Shown here one piece after another: positions 9,486 to 16,760 of a DNA stretch of 64,000 nt (position 1 is the stretch's first letter; each line of letters opens with the position of its first letter). A program made the position numbers and the translations under genes. The stretch is from an uncultured Pseudomonadota bacterium (GTDB taxonomy: Bacteria > Pseudomonadota > Gammaproteobacteria > Steroidobacterales > Steroidobacteraceae). The stretch lies in assembly GCA_903885195.1 (NCBI GenBank), contig CAISHQ010000066.1:1-64000 (forward strand), written 5' to 3'. The notes below the pieces were generated by a model, which ran no database searches, was not told where the DNA came from, and saw only the letters and a list, made by a program, of their open reading frames with translations.

Positions 9486-9935
9486 GTGAAGCGTGAAGAC
9501 CGAATCAAGTCTTATCGATCGACGATCGAAAAGAACGAAAACGACTGCAAGTCACGGTTCCGTGATGCGGAGGCGAGGCTGGCGGAGGCGACACAGCGGT
9601 TGAGCGAGCTTCAAAGCTATCGCAGCGAGTACGAGCGCGGGCTCGGCAATCGCGTCGCCAGCGGCATGAGCGGGCCGGCGCTTCTCGACTACCACGCGTT
9701 CATCGCCCGGCTTGGCGAGGCGATTCGCCAGCAACAGGAAGTCGTCACCGGATGCGAACTCGAGCGGGAACAGCAGCGAAGCCGACTGCGTGATGCCGCC
9801 GTGCAGGTGCGCACGGTATCGGCGGTCGTGGAACGGTGGCGCGCAGAGGATCGCAGCAGCGATAACCGTCGCGAGCAGCGCGAGATCGACGAACGGGCAC
9901 AAATCAGCTTTCAGCGAGCAGGGGCACGGGCATGA
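9486..9935 (+). CDS. fliJ: flagellar export protein FliJ
   Basis: The product has 149 residues, almost entirely alpha-helical and rich in Glu, Arg and Gln (EARLAEATQRLSELQSYRSEYERGL), consistent with the coiled-coil stalk that FliJ forms in the FliI hexamer. Family sequence identity is low; the call rests on length, coiled-coil nature and position between fliI and fliK. Start is GTG; the stop overlaps the fliK start by four bases. Confidence 0.88.
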   Translation: MKREDRIKSYRSTIEKNENDCKSRFRDAEARLAEATQRLSELQSYRSEYERGLGNRVASGMSGPALLDYHAFIARLGEAIRQQQEVVTGCELEREQQRSRLRDAAVQVRTVSAVVERWRAEDRSSDNRREQREIDERAQISFQRAGARA

Positions 9936-11305
9936 ACCAGTTGGCGACAATGTTGGATACGGACCTTACTGTTGATGCCCGCGCTCGCACTGCGCGAACC
10001 GGGACCGAAGCCGAGTGCGGGGCGGACTTTGGGCAGGTGCTACACGGCATATCTAAGCCCGATGAGGCCTCTGTTAGCACCGAGCATGCGGGGCGGAACT
10101 CGCGGCACAGCAAAAAAGGCAATATCGACGGTTTGTTGAACGTGTCTGCGGATCCCGTCGTCTCGACGGTGCCGATGACCCGGCCGGTCACGACTGAGGT
10201 TGTGGACGGTCAGAAAGAAGCGCCGGGTGACACGACCCTGGTGGAGCAGCGGGGCGACTCGTTGATCACGAGCACTGCCTCGGGAGACCCCGCTACTGCT
10301 CTAGAGGCGCCAACGACTGCTCTACACGCGCCAACGACTGCTTTCGAGGCGATCACCTCAGAGCCGGCTTCAAGCAACGCGACCGTCGTCAACGGCGCCC
10401 CAGCACCGGCGGCCCCGGGCGCGGCCGCGGCCGGGGCTTCTGTGACGGCGACGAGTTCCGCAGCCGTCTCCGGGCAGGCGCTGCGTCTTTCCTTGTCTCG
10501 CGGCGAAGAGATGACACGAACGTCGACCGCTACGGACGCGCTCAAGCCGGTTCACTCAGTACCCGTCGAGGCCCTCGACGGCAGTGGCCGCACGAATGGC
10601 AAAGCGGTGGGTAGCCTCGCTGGTCCCAACGGGTTTGGCCTGCCGGCAACCACAGCGGTAGCCGCGGCGGCATCCGGCATCAGCAAGCTATCGGGCGGCG
10701 ATGCAGGCCGGTTGGGTACCACACAGCACAAATTGCTGGCGTCGCTCGAGGCCAAGGGGCTGGATGCACGGCCGACCGCCGTGTCCATCGGGGACCCGAC
10801 CACTTGGTCTATTGGCGCCGCGACGCGCGAGGACCCGACCTCGGTACTGCGTCAGTCTGTTGCCCCCGAGGCGACGCTGGCCTCGCCGATGGGTTCCGAG
10901 GAGTGGCAGATGGACCTTGGGACGCAACTCGTCGCCATGATCGAAAAGGGCGAGCAGTCTGCCGTCATCAACTTGTCGCCCGCGGAACTTGGACCGGTGC
11001 AGATCGACGTAGCAGTGCGTGAAGGTGAGGTGAGCGTGGTGTTCGCCGCGCAGGTTGCTGATACCCGTTCGGCTATCGAGGCGTCGCTGCCGCAGCTTAG
11101 GGACATGTTAGCAGGCGAGGGCCTGTCACTTAGAAACTCTGATATCAACAACATGTTGTCGGGATTTTCCCAGCAAAAATCCTCTTCTCGTGGTGGTGAA
11201 GATAGGCCGTCCCAGCGTGGCCGCTTTGCCGAGCCAGAGATCGCCATCGTCGTCCAGGCCACACCGAATCGTATCCGGCGAAGCCTGGTTGACCTCTATG
11301 CCTGA
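9932..11305 (+). CDS. fliK: flagellar hook-length control protein FliK
   Basis: A 457-residue protein with a long low-complexity Ala/Thr/Ser/Gly-rich region up to about residue 320, followed by the conserved C-terminal domain (WQMDLGTQLVAMIEKGEQSAVINLSPAELGPVQIDV). The C-terminal domain switches FlhB specificity from rod/hook to filament substrates; the variable part acts as the molecular ruler. A 21-base in-frame tandem repeat lies inside the ruler region. It overlaps fliJ by four bases and is the last gene before the fliL promoter. Confidence 0.93.
   Translation: MNQLATMLDTDLTVDARARTARTGTEAECGADFGQVLHGISKPDEASVSTEHAGRNSRHSKKGNIDGLLNVSADPVVSTVPMTRPVTTEVVDGQKEAPGDTTLVEQRGDSLITSTASGDPATALEAPTTALHAPTTAFEAITSEPASSNATVVNGAPAPAAPGAAAAGASVTATSSAAVSGQALRLSLSRGEEMTRTSTATDALKPVHSVPVEALDGSGRTNGKAVGSLAGPNGFGLPATTAVAAAASGISKLSGGDAGRLGTTQHKLLASLEAKGLDARPTAVSIGDPTTWSIGAATREDPTSVLRQSVAPEATLASPMGSEEWQMDLGTQLVAMIEKGEQSAVINLSPAELGPVQIDVAVREGEVSVVFAAQVADTRSAIEASLPQLRDMLAGEGLSLRNSDINNMLSGFSQQKSSSRGGEDRPSQRGRFAEPEIAIVVQATPNRIRRSLVDLYA
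10295..10357 (+). repeat. 21-base in-frame tandem repeat inside fliK
   Basis: Two near-identical 21-base units (10295-10315 and 10316-10336, two mismatches) are followed by a degenerate third copy. Each encodes seven residues of the TALEAPT/TALHAPT type, so copy-number change keeps the reading frame and would alter only the length of the low-complexity FliK region. Confidence 0.75.
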
Positions 11306-11355
11306 GTGATTTCTCGGCGCCCGGCGCGGCGATGCCCCTGTCGGATCATTGACGC

Positions 11356-11371
11356 TGGCACGAGTATTGCT
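11356..11371 (+). promoter_or_regulatory. sigma-54 promoter for the fliL operon
   Basis: TGGCACGAGTATTGCT matches the RpoN consensus at every conserved position, including TGGCACG and TTGCT with the ten-base GG-GC spacing. It lies in the 109-base gap between fliK and fliL, about 45 bases before the fliL GTG, and should drive fliLMNOPQR-flhB and probably beyond. Confidence 0.88.
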
Positions 11372-11414
11372 TTCCTTCTGTCGAAGCCGATCGTGGCTTT
11401 AACGGAGAGAGCAA

Positions 11415-11930
11415 GTGGCGAAAGAACCTGACAAGGCCGGTGCGAAGGGCGCAAAGGCGGCTGAACCCGAGGCAGGCGACTCGGGTAAGAAGAAACTGAT
11501 TCTGATCCTCGCGGCCGTCCTGGTTCTGGGCGGTGGCGGTGTTGGTGGATATTTCTTCTGGAAAGGTAAGCAAGACGCCGCGAAAAAGCCGGTGGTAGCG
11601 GTCAAGGCGCCGCTCCAGTTCTATTCCCTGGATCCGCCGTTCGTGGCCAATTTCGAGGGTAATCAGGCCTTTCGTTTCCTGCAGGTGACCGTGCGCATCG
11701 CGACCCGCTCGCCTGAGACGATGCAGGCACTTAAAGAAAACGAGCCCATCTTCCGCAACGATCTGATGCTGCTGTTCAGTCAGCAGAGCGCTGAGACGCT
11801 CGCGACGAAAGAAGGCAAGGAAAAGCTGCGGGCGGACGCCCTCAAGCAGGCGAAGGCATCCATGCAGTATGCAGGCGGCAAGCCCGAGACCATCGAGACC
11901 GTCCTCTTCACCAGTCTGGTCATGCAGTAG
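11415..11930 (+). CDS. fliL: flagellar basal body-associated protein FliL
   Basis: The 171-residue product has a Lys/Ala-rich cytoplasmic start, one transmembrane helix at about residues 30-52 (LILILAAVLVLGGGGVGGYFFW) and a periplasmic domain with YSLDPPFVANFEG. FliL surrounds the stator units and stabilises torque generation under load. GTG start with a GGAGAG ribosome site. It is the first gene after the third sigma-54 promoter, nine bases before fliM. Confidence 0.93.
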   Translation: MAKEPDKAGAKGAKAAEPEAGDSGKKKLILILAAVLVLGGGGVGGYFFWKGKQDAAKKPVVAVKAPLQFYSLDPPFVANFEGNQAFRFLQVTVRIATRSPETMQALKENEPIFRNDLMLLFSQQSAETLATKEGKEKLRADALKQAKASMQYAGGKPETIETVLFTSLVMQ

Positions 11931-11939
11931 GCGCGCGTC

Positions 11940-12944
11940 ATGGCGAATGATCCCATCCTGAACCAAGACGAGGTCGATGCCCTTCTGACGGGCATGAGCG
12001 AGGGGCGCGTCAGCACCGATGGCAGCCTGCCGTCGGGTGAGGCGCGCAACTACGATCTTGGCCGCGAGGTGCGCATCCTCCGCGGCCGCATGCCCACCTT
12101 CGACTTGATCAACGAGCGGTTCAGTCGCAGTTTCCGCACCAGCATCCTCACGGCGCTGCGCCGTGCCTCGGCAGTCTCTACCAATCCGTTCCGGACGCTG
12201 AAGTACTCGGAGTTCGTCCGCGAGATGACGGTGCCGACGGGTATCAATGTGTTGCGCATGCATCCGCTGCGCGGCGTGTTCCTGCTTGTGATGACTTCGG
12301 AGATGGTGGCTTCCATCGTCGACAACTTCTTCGGCGGCAAGGGCCACATCCGACGCATCGAGGGCCGTGACTTCACGCCTGCCGAGATGCGCATGGTGCA
12401 GCTGTTTCGCGACGCGGCGATCAAGGATCTGACGGATGCCTGGTCGACGGTGATGCCCGTCAAGCTCGAGTTCACGGCGGCGGAGACCAATCCGCAGTTC
12501 GCCAACATCATGAACCCGAACGAAGTCCTGCTTGTCACGGACTACGACATCGAGATCATGGGCGGCCGCAGCCGCCTGCAGACGGCGATCCCTTACAGCA
12601 TGATCGAGCCGATCCGCGGTCTGCTCGAGAAAACCTTCCGAGAAGAAAACGTCGATACCGACCGCGGCATGAGCCGCAGTCTCGGCGAAGAAATGAAGGA
12701 CGCAGAGGTTGCGATCAACGCGCTGGTCGGTCGATCGGTGATCCCGTTGTCGCGACTGATCGATATGAAGCCGGGCGACGTACTGCCCTGCGATTTCAAT
12801 GGCAGCGCACTCGTGTATGCCGAGGACGTGCCCGTGTTTCGGGGTCGCTTCGGCGCCTCGCGCGGGCAGTTGTCCGTAATGGTCGATGAATGCATGGCGC
12901 CGGGACAGACCGCGCAACGAACCAACAAGGGAAGGATGCAGTGA
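11940..12944 (+). CDS. fliM: flagellar motor switch protein FliM
   Basis: The 334-residue C-ring protein has the N-terminal CheY-P-binding peptide (ILNQDEVDALLTG), the middle CheC-like domain with LRRASAVSTNPFRTLKYSEFV, and a C-terminal SpoA domain (MKPGDVLPCDF). FliM receives phosphorylated CheY and passes the switch signal to FliG. Presence of the CheY-binding peptide implies that chemotaxis genes exist elsewhere in the genome. The stop overlaps the fliN start. Confidence 0.96.
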   Translation: MANDPILNQDEVDALLTGMSEGRVSTDGSLPSGEARNYDLGREVRILRGRMPTFDLINERFSRSFRTSILTALRRASAVSTNPFRTLKYSEFVREMTVPTGINVLRMHPLRGVFLLVMTSEMVASIVDNFFGGKGHIRRIEGRDFTPAEMRMVQLFRDAAIKDLTDAWSTVMPVKLEFTAAETNPQFANIMNPNEVLLVTDYDIEIMGGRSRLQTAIPYSMIEPIRGLLEKTFREENVDTDRGMSRSLGEEMKDAEVAINALVGRSVIPLSRLIDMKPGDVLPCDFNGSALVYAEDVPVFRGRFGASRGQLSVMVDECMAPGQTAQRTNKGRMQ

Positions 12945-13300
12945 TGAACGAGATTCCCGAAAACGGTATGGGTTTCGATCCGCTCGATCCGCCGCAGGGC
13001 CAACCGGCCAGCTCGGCCGATGCCGTGATTGCCGAAGGCGACGTCAATCTCGAGGTCATTCTCGAGGTCCCAGTCACGCTATCGCTGGAGGTGGGTCGCA
13101 CCCGTATCCCGATACGCAACCTGCTGCAGTTGAACCAAGGCTCGGTGGTCGAGCTTGATCGCGCGGCGGGCGATCCGCTGGACGTGTTCGTCAACGGCAC
13201 GCTGGTGGCGCATGGCGAGGTGGTGATAGTGAACGACAAGTTCGGCATTCGACTGACGGACGTCGTCAGCCCCGCCGAGCGCATCCGCAAGCTCAAGTAA
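12944..13300 (+). CDS. fliN: flagellar motor switch protein FliN
   Basis: ATG 12944 overlaps the fliM stop and gives 118 residues; the longer track ORF from 12890 is not needed. A variable Asp/Pro-rich N-terminus leads into the SpoA domain (LEVILEVPVTLSLEVGRTRIPIRNLLQLNQGSVVELDR, ending RLTDVVSPAERI). FliN forms the base of the C ring and receives FliH-bound export cargo. Confidence 0.94.
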   Translation: MNEIPENGMGFDPLDPPQGQPASSADAVIAEGDVNLEVILEVPVTLSLEVGRTRIPIRNLLQLNQGSVVELDRAAGDPLDVFVNGTLVAHGEVVIVNDKFGIRLTDVVSPAERIRKLK

Positions 13301-13313
13301 CGCGCCGCCAACC

Positions 13314-13778
13314 GTGTCAATGAATCCTCTCACATCCAGCGACTTCTCGAACCTCGGCCGTTGGGTCGCCGAAACCGCCCCGGGTGGCCGTTTCGCAGCG
13401 CCGACGGAAATCACTGCGAGTCCCGGCCTCTCGGGTGGCGGCAGCTTCCTGCAGATCCTTCTGTCCTTGCTACTCGTCATCGGGACCATCTTCCTCGTGG
13501 GCTGGGCCGTGCGACGCATCAAGACCATGCCCAAAGGCCGACGCGGGCTCGTTCGCGTTGTCGACGAGGTGGGTCTCGGTGCGAAGGAGCGGGCTGTGGT
13601 GATCGAGGTCGACGGCGTGCGGCTCGTAGTCGGAGTGGGTGATGGTCGGGTGACGTTGCTGCACCGCTACGCAGCCTCGTCCGATAAACAACAGGGCCAG
13701 GACACCGAGACTGAAGCGGCGGGCGATGTGGCCAGCCTGCCGTTCATCGACGTGTTGAAGAAGAGTTTGGGGCGTTGA
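13314..13778 (+). CDS. fliO: flagellar biosynthesis protein FliO
   Basis: The product has 154 residues with one transmembrane segment at about residues 44-64 (FLQILLSLLLVIGTIFLVGWAV) and a small cytoplasmic domain with VDEVGLGAKERAVVIEVDGVRLVVGV, the typical FliO fold. FliO assists assembly of FliP into the export gate. Two starts are possible (GTG 13314 or ATG 13320). The stop region touches the fliP start. Confidence 0.88.
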   Translation: MSMNPLTSSDFSNLGRWVAETAPGGRFAAPTEITASPGLSGGGSFLQILLSLLLVIGTIFLVGWAVRRIKTMPKGRRGLVRVVDEVGLGAKERAVVIEVDGVRLVVGVGDGRVTLLHRYAASSDKQQGQDTETEAAGDVASLPFIDVLKKSLGR

Positions 13779-13780
13779 AG

Positions 13781-14542
13781 ATGAAGTCGGCACTTTCCGC
13801 ACTCGCCCTGCTCGGTTTCGCCTTCGGCGGGTTGGTGTTCGCGCAGGACGCGGGCGGCTTGAACGTGACGTTACCGGCGCTGACCGTGAAGGAGGCCGCC
13901 GGCGGTGGTCAGACCTACAGCTTGACGCTGCAGGCGCTGATTTTCATGACGGTGCTGACTTTGTTACCCGCCATCCTGCTGATGATGACGGCGTTTACGC
14001 GGATCATCATTGTTCTCGGCATTCTGCGTCAGGCGATTGGCGCGGGGCAGACGCCGCCTAACCAGGTGCTTGTGGGGCTTGCTCTGTTCATGACCCTTTT
14101 CGTGATGGCGCCGGTAGTGGATCGCATCAACACCGAGGCCTTTGAGCCGTATTCCAAGGGAACGATTGAAACTACGGTCGCGATCGAGCGCGCGCTGGTC
14201 CCACTGAAGGGTTTCATGCTCGAGCAGACTCGTGAAAGCGACATTGCGACGTTCGTGCGCATCTCGGGTGGAACCGGGTTTGACAAGCCAGAGGACGTGC
14301 CGCTCGCCATCCTCGTGCCGGCATTCGTAACGAGCGAATTGAAGACCGCCTTCACGATCGGCTTTCTGCTGTTTATTCCCTTCGTGATCATTGACCTTGT
14401 GGTCGCGAGCGTACTGATGTCGATGGGCATGATGATGATTTCGCCTGTGCTTATCTCGCTGCCCTTCAAATTGATGTTGTTTGTCCTCGTCGATGGCTGG
14501 TCGCTCGTCATGAGTTCCCTGGCCGGGAGCTTCTACCGATGA
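13781..14542 (+). CDS. fliP: flagellar export gate protein FliP
   Basis: I prefer ATG 13781 over the TTG at 13775 in the track; this gives 253 residues beginning with a cleavable signal peptide (SALSALALLGFAFGGLVFAQ). The core has the family motifs MTAFTRIIIVLGILRQAIGAGQTPPNQVL, AILVPAFVTSELKTAF and GMMMISPVLISLPFK in transmembrane helices. FliP forms the pentameric core of the type III export gate with FliQ and FliR. Confidence 0.95.
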   Translation: MKSALSALALLGFAFGGLVFAQDAGGLNVTLPALTVKEAAGGGQTYSLTLQALIFMTVLTLLPAILLMMTAFTRIIIVLGILRQAIGAGQTPPNQVLVGLALFMTLFVMAPVVDRINTEAFEPYSKGTIETTVAIERALVPLKGFMLEQTRESDIATFVRISGGTGFDKPEDVPLAILVPAFVTSELKTAFTIGFLLFIPFVIIDLVVASVLMSMGMMMISPVLISLPFKLMLFVLVDGWSLVMSSLAGSFYR

Positions 14543-14808
14543 CGCCTGAACTCGTGATGACTATCGGTCAGGATGCACTGACCACCATGTTGGTTCTGGC
14601 CATGCCGATGCTACTGGTCGCGCTCGCCATCGGTCTGCTGGTTGGCGTCTTTCAGGCGGCCACACAGATCAACGAAACGACGCTGTCGTTCATTCCGAAG
14701 CTCATCGGTATGGCCGTTGCCATCGCCGTGGCGGGGCCCTGGATGCTCAAGGTCATCGTGACGTACACGCAGAACCTGATCATCAATATTCCTTCGATGA
14801 TTCGCTGA
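14539..14808 (+). CDS. fliQ: flagellar export gate protein FliQ
   Basis: An 89-residue protein of two transmembrane helices with the FliQ patterns LALAIGLLVGVFQAATQINE-like (LVALAIGLLVGVFQAATQIN) and ETTLSFIPKL. It wraps FliP/FliR in the export gate. It overlaps fliP by four bases (ATGA) and is followed five bases later by fliR. Confidence 0.96.
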   Translation: MTPELVMTIGQDALTTMLVLAMPMLLVALAIGLLVGVFQAATQINETTLSFIPKLIGMAVAIAVAGPWMLKVIVTYTQNLIINIPSMIR

Positions 14809-14813
14809 GCTCG

Positions 14814-15599
14814 ATGATCAACATCACCCAAGCGCAGTTGATGGGATGGCTGACGGAGTGGTTCTGGCCCTTCGTTCGCATCGGCGCTTGCTTGACGGTA
14901 GCGCCCCTGTTCGGAGCGCGGTTCGTTCCGGCGCGAATCCGTATCGCGCTCGCCGCTGCGATTGGCTTTCTGGTGGCGCCCTTGCTGCCGTCGCCGCCCG
15001 CCGTGAGTCTGTTCTCGGGCGAGGGTATCGTCATTCTCCTACAGCAGATCCTGATCGGTGTGGCTGTCGGGTTCGTGTTGCAGGTGGTGTTTGACGCGAT
15101 CGGGCTCGCGGGCCAATTGCTTGCCAATTCCATGGGCCTGTCGTTTGCCTTCAACATCGATCCATTGCGCGGCACATCGACGGTGGCCGTTGGTCAGTTC
15201 TATCTCATCCTGATGACGCTGACCTTCATCACGCTCGACGGTCATCTCGCCATCATCGAGCTCATCGTGCAGGGCTTCCAGACGCTGCCGGTCGGTGCGG
15301 TCGGGCTCGGCGCCGACGGTTTGTGGCGCGTCGCGAGTTCGGGTGCCGTACTGTTTTCAGGTGCGCTGCAGGTGGCGCTCCCCGGCATCACGGCGCTGAT
15401 GGTTGCCAACATCGCCTTCGGCCTGATCAGTCGCGCGGCGCCGACCCTCAATATTTTCTCGGTCGGTTTCGCGCTCAGCATCGTCTTCGGCTTGATCGTC
15501 CTTCAGGTCGGGCTGCCCGGTATTCAGCAGGGCTTCATCGAATTGACCCGCAGTGCGTTCGACGACGTGGCGGAACTTCAGCAACCTTCGGCGCGTTGA
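14814..15599 (+). CDS. fliR: flagellar export gate protein FliR
   Basis: The 261-residue protein has about six transmembrane helices and FliR signatures (FWPFVRIGACLTVAPLFGARFVPARIRIALA, and GQLLANSMGLSFAFNIDP). FliR is the single-copy subunit of the FliPQR gate. Normal length; five bases after fliQ and 18 bases before flhB. Confidence 0.96.
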   Translation: MINITQAQLMGWLTEWFWPFVRIGACLTVAPLFGARFVPARIRIALAAAIGFLVAPLLPSPPAVSLFSGEGIVILLQQILIGVAVGFVLQVVFDAIGLAGQLLANSMGLSFAFNIDPLRGTSTVAVGQFYLILMTLTFITLDGHLAIIELIVQGFQTLPVGAVGLGADGLWRVASSGAVLFSGALQVALPGITALMVANIAFGLISRAAPTLNIFSVGFALSIVFGLIVLQVGLPGIQQGFIELTRSAFDDVAELQQPSAR

Positions 15600-15617
15600 G
15601 CAGGGCGGGACGCGATC

Positions 15618-16760
15618 ATGGCAGAGAACGAGGGCAGCGAAAAAACAGAACGCGCGACACCCAAGCGCCTCGAAGAGGCGCGCAAGAAGGGTCAAGTTCC
15701 GCGCTCGGCCGATCTTAGCGCGGCCATCGTGTCGCTGATCGGTGCCGGGTTCCTTTACCTGTTCGGTGCGGGCGCCGCGAACGAAATGCTCTCGGTCATG
15801 CGCGATGGGCTGAGCGTAACCAGCGTCGATCTGATGCAGTCTGACGTCTTGCTGCGCCACACGGCCGATCAGTTCGTGCACGGTTTTCTGGCGGTGGTGC
15901 CGTTGATGGGCGTGCTGGTGCTGGCAGCGGTCGCGGCACCCGCCCTGATCGGTGGCTGGAACTTCAGCAGCGAGGCGCTCGCGTTCAAGGGCGAGCGCAT
16001 CAACCCGTTGGCGGGTATCGGTCGAATGTTCTCGGTCAGGAGCTTGGTCGAACTCATCAAGGCCATTGGCAAATTCGTTTTTGTCGGCGGCATCGGTTGC
16101 ATCGTCGTGTGGTCGCAGTCCGAGGCGCTGATGGGCCTCGCGCGTCAGCCCATCGAGGTGGCCATTCTCGAGGCCACCAAGATCACGGCCTACGCGTCGC
16201 TGCTCATGGCGGCCTCGCTCGGCCTGATCGCCCTCATCGATGCGCCGTTTCAGCTGTGGCGCTTTGGCGAGGACATGAAGATGTCGCGCGATGACGTGCG
16301 GCAGGAGATGAAGGAGTCGGACGGTTCGCCCGAGAACAAGTCGCGTATCCGCAGTGTGCAGTCGGCATTGTCTCGTGGCCGCATGATGCAGGACGTACCT
16401 AAGGCCAACGTCGTCATCACCAATCCGACCCACTATGCCGTGGCCTTGCGCTACGACGAAAAGAAGAATGGCGCTCCCGTGGTCATCGCCAAGGGGGCCG
16501 ATGAGGTGGCAGCGAAGATTCGCGAGCTGGCCGCAGCCAACGGCGTGCCGCTGGTGTCTGCTCCGCCGCTGGCGCGCGCGCTGTTCCGTTACGTCGACCT
16601 GGGTCGTGAGATTCCCGCTGCGTTGTACGTGGCGGTTGCACAGATCCTGACTTACGTCTGGCAGTTGCGCCAGGCCACTCGTTACGGCACCACGGTGCCC
16701 ACCTTGCCCGTCATTGATCCGGCAGTCGAGAACATCGGCCGTCGTGCAGGAGTCCACTAA
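15618..16760 (+). CDS. flhB: flagellar export switch protein FlhB
   Basis: A 380-residue protein with the N-terminal signature EKTERATPKRLEEARKKGQVPRS, four transmembrane helices and the cytoplasmic autocleavage motif NPTH at residues 269-272, followed by YAVALRYDEKKNGAPVV. Self-cleavage at Asn-Pro lets FliK trigger the switch from hook to filament export. The stop abuts the flhA start with no spacer. Confidence 0.96.
   Translation: MAENEGSEKTERATPKRLEEARKKGQVPRSADLSAAIVSLIGAGFLYLFGAGAANEMLSVMRDGLSVTSVDLMQSDVLLRHTADQFVHGFLAVVPLMGVLVLAAVAAPALIGGWNFSSEALAFKGERINPLAGIGRMFSVRSLVELIKAIGKFVFVGGIGCIVVWSQSEALMGLARQPIEVAILEATKITAYASLLMAASLGLIALIDAPFQLWRFGEDMKMSRDDVRQEMKESDGSPENKSRIRSVQSALSRGRMMQDVPKANVVITNPTHYAVALRYDEKKNGAPVVIAKGADEVAAKIRELAAANGVPLVSAPPLARALFRYVDLGREIPAALYVAVAQILTYVWQLRQATRYGTTVPTLPVIDPAVENIGRRAGVH

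Noticed and set aside
11346-12917. 523-aa minus-strand ORF opposite fliL-fliM
   Set aside because: Same shadow composition; fliL and fliM fully explain the region and the sigma-54 promoter faces plus.
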